This document shows positions 34,794 through 43,144 of a DNA stretch of 47,388 bases, piece by piece (the stretch's first letter is position 1; each line of letters opens with the position of its first letter). The notes under the pieces are model-generated. The model saw nothing but the letters and a program-made list of their open reading frames with translations, made no database searches and was not told the DNA's origin. A program made the position numbers and the translations under genes. Origin of the DNA: JAHEIJ01 sp040235565 (GTDB lineage Bacteria; Pseudomonadota; Gammaproteobacteria; UBA6429; Thiohalophilaceae); assembly GCA_040235565.1 (NCBI GenBank), contig JBECLA010000030.1:1-47388 (forward strand), read 5' to 3'.

Positions 34794-34825
34794 TGCCTAT
34801 TCTCAATAGCCATTGAGAATAGGCA
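34794..34825 (+). repeat. 14-bp perfect palindrome in copy A (variable stem)
   Basis: TGCCTATTCTCAAT - AGCC - ATTGAGAATAGGCA. The equivalent in copy B (44341-44372) has the same 14-bp stem and 4-nt loop lengths, but four stem pairs differ, each with the matching change on the other arm. Confidence 0.85.
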
Positions 34826-35220
34826 TTCCCTCGTTCCTCGAGAAAATCAGCCCTCGCTGTAAACTCGGTTGCGTTGCTCCCTCAAACAACAGCTCGGGAT
34901 CCCTGGTTTTCTCTGCGGGACTCGGCGGCGTCGAAGGGGATGTCCCCGAATAGCAAGTACGGCGTTAATCAAAGGGCCATTCCCCTTAGGCGATGCCGAG
35001 GCGCACAGCCCGAAGAGGACAAGCCGAGACGTTGTCTGAGCGAATGGTGTTGATGAGCGAGTTTACGTCGCGGCCCGCTGAGGGCGCGCACCGAGGGTAT
35101 CCGCGCAAGCGGACGAGCCTGGGGGAGCATTTCTTTGGTTACTTTCTTGTTGCCACAAGAAAGTAACCCGCCCATAGCGGCACAGCCGCGGGGCGGAACA
35201 ATAAACAGATTCAAAGGTTG

Positions 35221-35250
35221 CTCGCCCAAGCCGCGTAGCGGCGGGCGAAA
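35221..35250 (+). repeat. Right terminal inverted repeat of copy A
   Basis: Begins CTCGCCCAAGCCGCGTAGCG and ends in GCGGGCGAAA; a hairpin in its own right (GCCGC...GCGGC inside CGCCC...GGGCG). Reverse complement matches the left end at 28 of 30 positions. Confidence 0.8.
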
Positions 35251-35314
35251 GAAGAAACAATGAAAAGTTTGATTTTTCTACGTTGCCCACAGTGATACAA
35301 AATAAAATATCACG

Positions 35315-35403
35315 TCACCCTTGAAACACTTCATCCGAAGCAAGATAAGGTGTTTTTGCCTCGGTACTTTCTCGTCCCAGAATTGCGTTCCGATGTGGGA
35401 ACC
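35315..35403 (-). pseudogene. Orphan 3' end of a DUF924 gene (28 codons plus stop)
   Basis: Reading on the reverse strand gives FPHRNAILGRESTEAKTPYL, then ASDEVFQG and a TGA stop, which matches the last 28 residues of the intact DUF924 gene at 39806-40354 with five substitutions. Over the 87 coding bases from the Phe codon to the stop the two DNA segments differ at eight positions (about 91% identical), and the match ends abruptly at GGTTCCCAC on the upstream side. No upstream part of the gene remains here. It is in direct orientation to the intact copy, 4.5 kb away, so the two bracket the 1204-aa gene. Confidence 0.88.
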
Positions 35404-35469
35404 CCCAGCTTGTTCTTTATAAACGCGCTCCCGGACATAATTTCGTTGTAAAGACGTCCTTCATTTCGA

Positions 35470-35508
35470 TACAAAATAACGGCAGATCACCTTGATAGTG
35501 ATCTGCCG
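35470..35508 (-). terminator. Terminator of the 1204-aa gene
   Basis: On the reverse strand, CGGCAGATCAC - 7 nt - GTGATCTGCCG (11-bp perfect stem) is followed by TTATTTTG. It lies 61 bp after the stop of the 1204-aa gene. A second, shorter stem (GCGCGAA-TC-TTCGCGC, 35519-35534) lies between. Confidence 0.85.
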
Positions 35509-35569
35509 CATCACGCTTGCGCGAATCTTCGCGCGTTTTCAGAATCGGCGACTACTGTTCGCCGCTACC

Positions 35570-38500
35570 CTAGTTGGTGCCGGGCAATGTCCAGGCGTTG
35601 TCCTGCGAGATGTAGTCATCGATCCACCACACCCGCCGGGCCGCGGCATCGGACTCATCATTGAGATGATCAAACTGGGCCCAGACACCGTACAGGAACG
35701 CGCCGCTTGGGTTGGCCTCGAGGCTTGCCTCGCTAGCCTCCAGCTCGCGCCGACCCTGTTCCATCTGATCGAACTCGTTGCAAAAGCCGCTGCCGACCAG
35801 TTCTTCCGGCACTTCCACCTCATGGGGATCGGAGGGATAACAGACACTCAGATCAGTCTCTTCCGCCCACACCTGGTAGTGGTCGCCGAACATCACTGCA
35901 CGACTGTAAAACAGATCCAGCGGCTCCGGCTCGCCCTCGGCGGTGGTGGTGTTGTCTCCGGTCTCAAAGACAACGAAGAAACGGGAGGGATTACGCAGGT
36001 CCTCGCCGTCCGGATCGTATACCCCAACGCCAAATGGATCCGCCGTGATGCTTTGCCCACGCGGTGAACCGGTGGTGGCATAGCGGGGATCCAGCGTGGT
36101 GGTGCGCATGGACTTGTGCTGGGTCACATTGCGGGCCTGCTCGGCTGCGCCGGCCGCATACTGACTACAGGTCCGCGGCTCAACAATGTCACCGCCGCCG
36201 GTTTCGGTGGCGCGATAGGTCTCACAGGTTACAGTGCCTGCACCACTCCATTGGGTACCGTCCCAGTGCCGGTAGTTTGCCGGCAGCGTGGTCCAGGTCT
36301 CGCCGCCATCGAAGGAGCGGCGGACATAGAGCTCATACCGATCGTTACCCACTGCGTTGGTTCGCCAGTTGGGTGACCAGGCGTAGAGGACCATGATGAA
36401 GTCGCCGTCCAGAAACCCGCGGTGACCCTTGGCCACATCCAGAGGGTTATACCAGGACTGATCGACAAGTGTTGAGGCATCAGTCCGGGCATCGGTTTCG
36501 CAGTTCAGCAGCTCCAGGCCGTCACTGGCGCTGACCGTGGTAAACGCCGCCGGGCATTGATGCCAGCTCAGCACCTTGGTGCGATTGGGTGTAACATCGC
36601 CACCCTGCAGCACGGGATTGGTATCACCAATGCCGAAAGTGGTGCCCTGATCCAGGTTCACCTGCGGACAGGTCACATCGCCGCCCGCCTGCGAATCGGT
36701 ACAGGTGTCCGGGATATAGCCCGACAGGTTGATTGCCGAATCCATGCACAGGCCATCCGGATAGTAAGGATTCTCCGGCGTACCGTCACTGCCCCGGCCG
36801 TATAACCAGTTCTCACAGGCCATGTTGCGGAAAGCGTATGGATTACCTTTGCGTGCATTCCAGCCACTTGGCGCGATAATGCGCCGTGCCATCACGTCGG
36901 CCGGTCCGCCCTGCTGCATGATGCCTTGCTTCCAGAGCGGAAATGCGATCAGTCCGGACTTGTTGCCGGCACCGCCGCCACCCATGCCGCAGTTACCCGG
37001 TGGTACCGCCGGTGTGGCTGGCGTGGCCGGCACCCCCGGACCATTGGGATCCGCAGGAATGGCCGGTGTTGCCGGGACATCGTTGCAGTGATCCGGCTCT
37101 GCAGGCGTACCGCCGACGTCATTAGTGTCGACCTGTGCCAGCACAATGTCACTCTGCACCGTCTGATACATGCTGTCCAATGCAGCCAGCATGATGGGCG
37201 ACCGGGCTGCAACCAGTGAAAAAGGATTTGAAGGAATGTCTGAAGTGCCTGCCACGGTCGGATTCCGCGACACTTTGGCAAGTGATTGCGCTATCAGACT
37301 GGCGCGGCGGGCGATCTCGGTGTTCCAGATCTCGTAGTTGTAGTCACCGAAATCCCAGAAGTCCGCTGTGTTCGCCACGGGGTAAAACTCACCTGTGATC
37401 CAATCCACTTCGGGCTGGTTGAGCTGGTTGCCGTGACCGCCCAGGTTGGCGATCAGACTGTCCAGGTTCTCCTTGCCTGCAAAGTTGCCGGCCTCATCAC
37501 CGGTGAGCTCCATGTTGAAGGTGTAGTACCACATGTTCTTGCCTTCATCGAAGGCGATGCAGTTCTCGTCGGTATCTGGATCACAGGGCGTACCGTCGCT
37601 GAACCCGAACCGTCCCAGGCCCTTGGACTCCTCGGCCTGAAACACCACGAAACCACTGTCGAACACGTCATCGCGATTACTATCGTAGCCATAAAGTGCC
37701 ACCCGCGGTCGCGTGGAAGCCACGTTGCCAACCAGCGGTAACCTGTATTCGGTCACGCAGATCGGGGACAACGTACCCTGTGGTCCGGTAGGGATCTCCA
37801 CTGTGTCGGCGCACATGTCGACCATGCCGTAGTCCAGGGGATTGAGTACGTCCGGATGATCGGCATTGATGGCTGAACCATTGCAGTAGGGTTGTGGATT
37901 GTTCACGTTGCACCGGGCATTGTCGGAGACGCGCATGGGCATGGAGAAAGGAATGCCCACCTGGGGTTTCTGTGTGATATCACCGTCACCGGCAGCCAGC
38001 GCCTCATACTCGGCGAGCGTGATGATATTCGCACCTGCCTCATCAGTGGGATCCTCCACCAGATTGAAGTGCTCCCACTCGATATAGGAATACCAGACAT
38101 CAGTCTGGCTATTGGCGACCGCGCCGCTCCAGCCCTCACCCGGGCCTTCGCCCTGACCGGGACGAAGACCTTCCGGATCCTCCTGCCAGGTAATGACACA
38201 ACCCGCACCGGCATCGCAACTGGCCTCAATGCGGTTCACGTCGCGCCGCCCCGAGGTCAGACGCTCTGCCCGGAACCAGCGTACGTAGCTCTGCTCGATC
38301 GCATCCGTGCGTGGATCGTCGCCCGGGACGATGGTACCGCGTGCTGCCCATAAACAGTTGAACGGGACTTCACCCACCACCCGATTCGGTTCGAAGCTGT
38401 CTTCGGCGTAGTCTACCGTGCCTTGCTGCCCACCAACGCCGAACATGTCAACCAGGTACAGATCATCGGGTGACGGATTGGTCGGAGTGAGCGGATCAGG

Positions 38501-39184
38501 CCCTACGTCAATGCCCAGGTAACTGGCGATCGCACTAAATTTTTCCGGATTGCTGGTGGGCAAAGCATAATTGGGTGATCCGCCGCGGCAATAGCGGCTC
38601 GGCCACACCACCAGCGCATTGGTGCCGGATGTTGCCTGGAACACATTGACCACATCACCGGGATAGTAACCATCCGTCACCTCAAAGAGCGGGATATCGT
38701 TACGATCGACAGTACAGCCACCACCACCACTGCTGCCGTCGCAAGAGCTTTCGAATGCCGACTCGGACAGGTTGGTCACTTTATAGGTCAAACCGTCATC
38801 GAGACTGACTGCCGCATAGGCGTCGCGCAGACCGTGACCGGCAAAACCGATACCGTCGTAGGTGACGGCCGGACCAAAGATGTAAACCCCGATCAGCGGC
38901 TTGGCAGTGGGCCTCGTCTCCACCAGCTGGTCGTCAATATTGTAATACTCGATGGGTACAACCGTACCGTTCGCCGCCTGGCTCGTCACATAGAACTTCA
39001 TCGAGTCGATGAACGCATGATCCGCATGGGGCGTATATACTCCCGGCAAAGGAAAATCGGGTGTTTGACCCGGTGACGGCAGCATGCTCTTGCGCACCAA
39101 TGCGCCGTCATCAGCAGAAACCGAGAAACTCATCAAGGCTGTGAAGAGCAGCGAAACCGTAATAATTAACGCTTTTGATTTCAT
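35570..39184 (-). CDS. Large secreted protein with Asp-box-like motifs, unknown function
   Basis: 1204 aa from ATG 39184, with AAGGAG 9 nt upstream. A signal peptide is seen at 1-24 (KSKALIITVSLLFTALMSFSVSADD). The mature part is Asp/Gly/Thr/Pro-rich, with Cys pairs (such as CDPDTDENC) and Ca-binding-like Asp clusters. SLDDGLTY (about 129) and SFDGGETW (about 957) fit the Asp-box S-x-D-x-G-x-x-aromatic of sialidase-like beta-propellers. A Pro/Ala/Gly-rich linker lies at about 691-741 (VPATPAIPADPNGPGVPATP). No membrane anchor or sorting signal is seen at the C-terminus (WWIDDYISQDNAWTLPGTN), so it is periplasmic or secreted. It sits alone, with its own terminator and a 621-bp AT-rich upstream region. 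I cannot name a family with confidence. Confidence 0.85.
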   Translation of the reverse strand: MKSKALIITVSLLFTALMSFSVSADDGALVRKSMLPSPGQTPDFPLPGVYTPHADHAFIDSMKFYVTSQAANGTVVPIEYYNIDDQLVETRPTAKPLIGVYIFGPAVTYDGIGFAGHGLRDAYAAVSLDDGLTYKVTNLSESAFESSCDGSSGGGGCTVDRNDIPLFEVTDGYYPGDVVNVFQATSGTNALVVWPSRYCRGGSPNYALPTSNPEKFSAIASYLGIDVGPDPLTPTNPSPDDLYLVDMFGVGGQQGTVDYAEDSFEPNRVVGEVPFNCLWAARGTIVPGDDPRTDAIEQSYVRWFRAERLTSGRRDVNRIEASCDAGAGCVITWQEDPEGLRPGQGEGPGEGWSGAVANSQTDVWYSYIEWEHFNLVEDPTDEAGANIITLAEYEALAAGDGDITQKPQVGIPFSMPMRVSDNARCNVNNPQPYCNGSAINADHPDVLNPLDYGMVDMCADTVEIPTGPQGTLSPICVTEYRLPLVGNVASTRPRVALYGYDSNRDDVFDSGFVVFQAEESKGLGRFGFSDGTPCDPDTDENCIAFDEGKNMWYYTFNMELTGDEAGNFAGKENLDSLIANLGGHGNQLNQPEVDWITGEFYPVANTADFWDFGDYNYEIWNTEIARRASLIAQSLAKVSRNPTVAGTSDIPSNPFSLVAARSPIMLAALDSMYQTVQSDIVLAQVDTNDVGGTPAEPDHCNDVPATPAIPADPNGPGVPATPATPAVPPGNCGMGGGGAGNKSGLIAFPLWKQGIMQQGGPADVMARRIIAPSGWNARKGNPYAFRNMACENWLYGRGSDGTPENPYYPDGLCMDSAINLSGYIPDTCTDSQAGGDVTCPQVNLDQGTTFGIGDTNPVLQGGDVTPNRTKVLSWHQCPAAFTTVSASDGLELLNCETDARTDASTLVDQSWYNPLDVAKGHRGFLDGDFIMVLYAWSPNWRTNAVGNDRYELYVRRSFDGGETWTTLPANYRHWDGTQWSGAGTVTCETYRATETGGGDIVEPRTCSQYAAGAAEQARNVTQHKSMRTTTLDPRYATTGSPRGQSITADPFGVGVYDPDGEDLRNPSRFFVVFETGDNTTTAEGEPEPLDLFYSRAVMFGDHYQVWAEETDLSVCYPSDPHEVEVPEELVGSGFCNEFDQMEQGRRELEASEASLEANPSGAFLYGVWAQFDHLNDESDAAARRVWWIDDYISQDNAWTLPGTN

Positions 39185-39805
39185 GATGAACGCTCCTTCT
39201 ATATTTATAAATTGAAACCTCGTATCAGGCAGACAAGGTCTGGATTGTTCTATGCTGTGACCTCTATCTTTACTACTTAACCGTTACCCAACGAAATGAC
39301 ATCGAAATGCATCAGCACATGTATACAGCACAGCATTCCTGATTGAATTTTCATCATGCTGGTATTCATGCGTATGACTAAAGACTTCCGGCTGCGATGT
39401 TCCTGCTTCATCAAGAACATGCCATAAAGGCTAAGGTGTGGTTGGATCTAAAGCGTAGAATTTAAATATGTTGTGTCAATTACGGGAATGTTATGTTGCG
39501 CACATTTCTATAGTTCTCTTCTCCAGGAAGGCATACCTATATTCGATCATGTGCACTGTGTCACAGGTAAGATCTTGTTTGATATTTTAAATGTGGATTA
39601 AATACTGTTATGAGAAATATAAACAATCAAAAATAAATTTAATAACAAAGGAAACTGGCAGACTAGATTAAAATTCGTGCTCATAAATATTCTGGCAACC
39701 TCATCAGGTCACACCAGTATCTTTATTAATCGCACTCATAAGGCTTCACCGTAACATCGTCCTTACCGTTCAGCCGTCAGCAAAAATCATTTAATCAAAG
39801 CGAGT
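39185..39805. other. AT-rich upstream region of the 1204-aa gene
   Basis: 621 bp with no credible gene, clearly richer in A and T than the flanking genes. It holds the CRP-like site at 39550-39565 and several possible promoter boxes. It ends at the DUF924 stop codon. Its base composition differs from the 1204-aa gene, which is itself GC-rich, so the segment may be of foreign origin. Confidence 0.5.
39550..39565. promoter_or_regulatory. CRP/Vfr-like site (TGTGC-N6-TCACA)
   Basis: TGTGCACTGTGTCACA, one mismatch from the CRP consensus TGTGA-N6-TCACA. Its last 11 bases are identical to the perfect site at 40487-40502. It lies 366 bp upstream of the 1204-aa start. Confidence 0.5.
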
Positions 39806-40354
39806 TCAACCATGAAACGCTTGATCCGAGGCAAGATAAGCTGTTTCTGCCTCGGTACTTTCTCGTCCCAGAATTGCATTCCGATGTGGGAACCGGCCAA
39901 AGCGACGAATCAGTTCCCTGTGATGATTTGCAAACTTGAGATTATCCTTCAACCCTGCTGCTTCATATAACGCAACCGATCGATCCTGATCTGCCAGCGA
40001 TTCACTGTGCATGAATGGCATATAAAGAAAAGCTTTCTGCTCATCACTCAGTTCTTTATCCCAACCTTTTTCGATAGCACGTGCGGCAATGTCACGGGCC
40101 CCGGCCTCGGTGGCAAAGCTTTGTGCTTTGCCTCGATAAATGTTGAGGGGGATCTGGTCAAGGAGAATAACCAGTGCCAGCGCACCTTCTGCATCCTCAG
40201 TCCAGCTGCTCAGCTTACCCTGCGCTGCCTGTTGCCAGAGTGACTCAAACCGCTTACTCAACTGCTTGTCGAATTCCGGTGTCGAATTAAACCACAATGG
40301 CCGTACCGCATCGGAAAACCAGAATCCAATGATGTCTGCTGGCGACTCGAACAT
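39806..40354 (-). CDS. DUF924 family protein
   Basis: 182 aa with AGGAGG 9 nt before the ATG. The DUF924 domain is clear: IIGFWFSDAVRPLWFNSTPEFDKQL, ALALVILLDQIPLNIYRGKAQSF, FLYMPFMHSESLADQDRSVALYE and FANHHRELIRRFGRFPHRNAILGRESTEAE. It is a helical, TPR-like fold of unknown biochemical role. Its last 28 codons and stop are duplicated as an orphan fragment at 35315-35403, so this 3' end may have been the site of an insertion. Confidence 0.92.
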   Translation of the reverse strand: MFESPADIIGFWFSDAVRPLWFNSTPEFDKQLSKRFESLWQQAAQGKLSSWTEDAEGALALVILLDQIPLNIYRGKAQSFATEAGARDIAARAIEKGWDKELSDEQKAFLYMPFMHSESLADQDRSVALYEAAGLKDNLKFANHHRELIRRFGRFPHRNAILGRESTEAETAYLASDQAFHG

Positions 40355-40486
40355 TAACCATTTCCTCCTGCTTCACTGCCAAATACAAAGATCACAGGTA
40401 TTGTCATCCTACAGCTATGCGCCGATATAGATTCAGAGGTCATCACCTATAACTAAAGTCCTAATTTATCGCATGTATCTGCAAAA

Positions 40487-40502
40487 TGTGAACTGTGTCA
40501 CA
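40487..40502. promoter_or_regulatory. Perfect CRP/Vfr-type site
   Basis: TGTGAACTGTGTCACA fits TGTGA-N6-TCACA exactly, with AAA flanks. It lies 80 bp before the exported-protein operon (40583) and 132 bp before the divergent DUF924 gene (40354), so either or both could be cAMP-CRP-regulated. No crp gene is in the window. Confidence 0.6.
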
Positions 40503-40582
40503 AAAAGGAATTCAAGCCAGATAGCCTCAATGCAGATATGTATTAAGAACTAAAAATTACAAAATGTAGGGAGATATCGAGA

Positions 40583-41335
40583 GTGATTATCCGCAAATTT
40601 ACTTTCCTGGCAGCCCTGATACTCGCAAGTACGCTGTCCTTTACTGTCCACGCCGCCAGCACGCCGCACTGGGTGCACTACACCTTACTGCAAAGCAATC
40701 CCCGGTTGCCGAAAAAAGTGGTGGTCCTGCCGGTGAATATTGAGGTTCTGGAAGTCACTGCCGGCGGGGTAAAGGAAGAAGTACCGGCATGGAGTGCCGA
40801 GGCCAGCAAGAACGTCTTGAAGTCACTGTCCATCGCAATCAAGAAAGATCCAACGATACAGGAAGTCCGGGCACCCCGGTTCTCGAAAAAAGCCACCGCG
40901 GCCGTAGACGAACATATGGCACTGTACAAACTCGTCGTGAATACTGCCTCCAATATCGGCTGGCAGCACAAGATTCGACGGTTTGATTACGGGATTGGTC
41001 CGGGATTGACATCACTGCGACAGAAAACCGGCGCCGATGCCGCCATAATGGTCTACGGTCGTGATCATGTCTCCACCGCCGGACGCAAAGCCAAGGCTGT
41101 CGCCGGCAATATCCCTATCATCAATATCTTCACGGGCCCACCACCCAAACTGGGTCATTCCTACATTCATATCGGGGTAGTCGATCTCAGGACCGGTGAT
41201 CTGTTATGGATGAACAGTGAGTATCGCGAAGGCGCTTCGAATCTTCGCGATTACGATGATGCCAATGAAATTATCGCGGCGATCTTTGAATGGTATCCCG
41301 GCATCGAAAAATACCGCAAAGTCTATGTACAGTAG
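40583..41335 (+). CDS. Exported protein of a three-gene envelope operon, unknown function
   Basis: 250 aa from GTG 40583 (GGGAG 10 nt upstream). A signal peptide is visible at 1-24 (IIRKFTFLAALILAS...VHAAS) with no lipobox Cys. The mature part is alpha/beta (VVVLPVNIEVLEVTAGGVKEEVPAWS; GADAAIMVYGRDHVSTAGRK; YIHIGVVDLRTGDLLWMNSEYREGASNLRDYDDANEII), resembling the periplasmic alpha/beta domain of GNA1162/DUF799-type lipoproteins, but I am not sure. The two following genes encode lipoproteins, so the unit acts in the envelope. Confidence 0.75.
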   Translation: MIIRKFTFLAALILASTLSFTVHAASTPHWVHYTLLQSNPRLPKKVVVLPVNIEVLEVTAGGVKEEVPAWSAEASKNVLKSLSIAIKKDPTIQEVRAPRFSKKATAAVDEHMALYKLVVNTASNIGWQHKIRRFDYGIGPGLTSLRQKTGADAAIMVYGRDHVSTAGRKAKAVAGNIPIINIFTGPPPKLGHSYIHIGVVDLRTGDLLWMNSEYREGASNLRDYDDANEIIAAIFEWYPGIEKYRKVYVQ

Positions 41336-41345
41336 GAGCATCCCG

Positions 41346-42458
41346 ATGAGAAATGTTTTCTACTTTATGCTGTTGTCTTTGTTTGTTGGTGGTTGTGCTA
41401 CCACGGGTGGCGTGACATCGTTCAGCAACGCCGAAGATACCGGTAATCTGCACGAAAAGGAACGTCGCCTGTGGCATGAGGCCGCTGGTTTTGACGATAC
41501 TATTGCACGCAGTGACCAGCTTTATGAAAACAAGCAGGCAACTGTCTATTTGCAAAACGTGATGGACCGCCTCTACCCGGAATTCAAGGGCAAGATCCGT
41601 GTCTACATTTATGATTCAACTGAACTTAATGCCTTTGCCTTACCCAATGGCAGTGTCTATTTCAACCTCGGTCTACTGGCCCGCATCCAGAACGAAGCTC
41701 AACTGGCAGCGGTAATGGCTCATGAGGCAGCGCACTTTATTGAAAAGCATAGCTTCAAGCAACGCGTAAGTACCAAGAACAGCGCCGCTTTCGCCTTGTC
41801 CGGTATTCCCTTTGCCAGTCTAGCGGCCGCCTCATCCATCAGCGGATTTTCCCGCGATCTCGAACGGGAAGCAGATGCCAAGGGTTATGAGCGGCTGGTC
41901 AAGGCCGGTTACAATCCGCGCGAAGCCCACAAGGTCTTTCAGCATCTGGCAGATGAAGTGGATGCTCTGGGCCTGGAAGAACCTTATTTCTTCTCATCTC
42001 ACCCGGCATTGGTTGAGCGCATCAATGAGTTCAAACACCTGTCGTCCAATTACAAAGGTAAGGGTCGAATCGGTTCGAAATCATACAACCGTGTGATCTC
42101 ACCACTGAGGCTTGAAGCCCTCCACAAGGACATCGGGCAGGATCGCTACAAGAGCGTCATTCTGGTTATGGAAGACGGGAAAATGCGTCGCTATTATCCC
42201 TCGGCCAGTTATTACTATCTGGGTGAAGCATACAGTCGACGGGACGAAAAAGGTGATAACAGTAAAGCTTTAAAAGCCTACAGAACGGCGGTGAAAAAGT
42301 CGCCGAAATTCGCGCCCGCCTATATGCGCCTGGGAATGCACTATATGAAAACCGGGAGCAAGAAGAAGGCACGTTATTATTTCAAGAAATACCTGAGCCT
42401 GGCACCTAAAGATGCCCGTGATCGCGGATATGTCGAACACTACTTGAAATCACTCTAA
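41346..42458 (+). CDS. M48 metalloprotease lipoprotein with C-terminal TPRs
   Basis: 370 aa from ATG 41346 (AGGAG 8 nt upstream); the frame extends upstream but overlaps the preceding gene. Lipobox VGGC with Cys17. The zinc motif HEAAH is at 126-130 (AAVMAHEAAHFIEKHS), the third ligand Glu in DLEREADAKGY. The C-terminal 100 residues form TPR-like repeats (YYYLGEAYSRRDEKGDNSKALKAYRTAVKKSPKFAPAYMRLGMHY). It is organised like BepA and other envelope chaperone-proteases, but those are larger. Probably outer-membrane anchored, facing the periplasm. 10 nt after the preceding stop. Confidence 0.9.
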   Translation: MRNVFYFMLLSLFVGGCATTGGVTSFSNAEDTGNLHEKERRLWHEAAGFDDTIARSDQLYENKQATVYLQNVMDRLYPEFKGKIRVYIYDSTELNAFALPNGSVYFNLGLLARIQNEAQLAAVMAHEAAHFIEKHSFKQRVSTKNSAAFALSGIPFASLAAASSISGFSRDLEREADAKGYERLVKAGYNPREAHKVFQHLADEVDALGLEEPYFFSSHPALVERINEFKHLSSNYKGKGRIGSKSYNRVISPLRLEALHKDIGQDRYKSVILVMEDGKMRRYYPSASYYYLGEAYSRRDEKGDNSKALKAYRTAVKKSPKFAPAYMRLGMHYMKTGSKKKARYYFKKYLSLAPKDARDRGYVEHYLKSL

Positions 42459-42473
42459 GGATAAGGGACCAAA

Positions 42474-43136
42474 ATGATTAAAAAAGCCCTCGCATTGATC
42501 GTACTGGTATTGTTAACCAGCGGTTGCGCCCAAACGGCCTACTGGACAATGACTGATGACGTAAATCGTGTTGTCAAGTCAACCAGTTTTCAGATGAGCG
42601 TGCCGGAAGGTTGGGTCAGAACTACAAAACCTGTTACCTGGGAACGCATTGAGATTGACGGCGAACCACAGACCATCCTGCTGGAATCGATGGCAGTGAC
42701 TCGAGATGGCACCGGTATTCATGCCATTACTGTCACCCGTCATTATCCCGACACTTCTTTCCCGACTATCAAGCGAAAAAGCGTTGCCAATATGCTGCCT
42801 CCCGAAGTCGCGGATCTGTATGTTTCGGAACTGCGCAAGCGCAGCGGCCTGGAACGTTTAAAAGTCCTGAGTAACAAACCAGCGAAAGTAAATGGTAAGC
42901 CTGCGTTCAGACTGGTGATGCAGTACAAGAATGAAGATGGTCTTCGAATCCGTATTGTGTCGTATGGGTTTGTCGATAAAACCGGTTTTTACACGATCAA
43001 CTATCGCGCACCTTATTTATATTATTACAAACGGGATTACAAAAAATTTACCAGCGTGGTTCGTTCATTCAAACAGTTGAAGAGTGCAGATGATCCACCT
43101 CCGGAGATACCCGCCTGGGCCAAGCTGTTTACCTGA
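42474..43136 (+). CDS. Small lipoprotein, unknown function
   Basis: 220 aa with AAGGGA 5-10 nt upstream. Lipobox LTSGC (Cys18). The mature part starts AQTAYWTMTDDVNRVVKSTSFQMSVPEGWVRTTKP, then a VTRDGTGIHAITVTRHYPD strand and a final YYYKRDYKKFTSVVRSFKQLK, which resembles the PsbP/MOG1-like fold found in several bacterial lipoproteins (inference). Third gene of the envelope operon, 15 nt after the M48 gene, and followed by a terminator. Confidence 0.78.
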   Translation: MIKKALALIVLVLLTSGCAQTAYWTMTDDVNRVVKSTSFQMSVPEGWVRTTKPVTWERIEIDGEPQTILLESMAVTRDGTGIHAITVTRHYPDTSFPTIKRKSVANMLPPEVADLYVSELRKRSGLERLKVLSNKPAKVNGKPAFRLVMQYKNEDGLRIRIVSYGFVDKTGFYTINYRAPYLYYYKRDYKKFTSVVRSFKQLKSADDPPPEIPAWAKLFT

Positions 43137-43144
43137 TTTAACGG

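Larger units (their letters stand above)
34705..35250 (+). repeat. Hairpin-array repeat element, copy A (complete)
   Basis: 546-bp element without a protein-coding gene, bounded by 30-bp terminal inverted repeats (34705-34734 and 35221-35250, 28 of 30 matching). Internal hairpins: 34736-34765 (12-bp stem, CTCGTC loop), 34794-34825 (14-bp perfect stem, AGCC loop), 35137-35168 (14-bp perfect stem, TGCC loop) and 35168-35196 (GC-rich stem). A second, inverted copy lies at 43968-44461. The open frames that cross it run through the hairpins and are probably shadows. It resembles a miniature non-autonomous mobile element or a structured-RNA repeat; no transposase is in the window. Confidence 0.8.

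Noticed and set aside
34705..35250. CRISPR-like array in the repeat-rich region
   Set aside because: The repeats are hairpins and terminal inverted repeats of different sequence, not regularly spaced direct repeats, and no cas genes are near.
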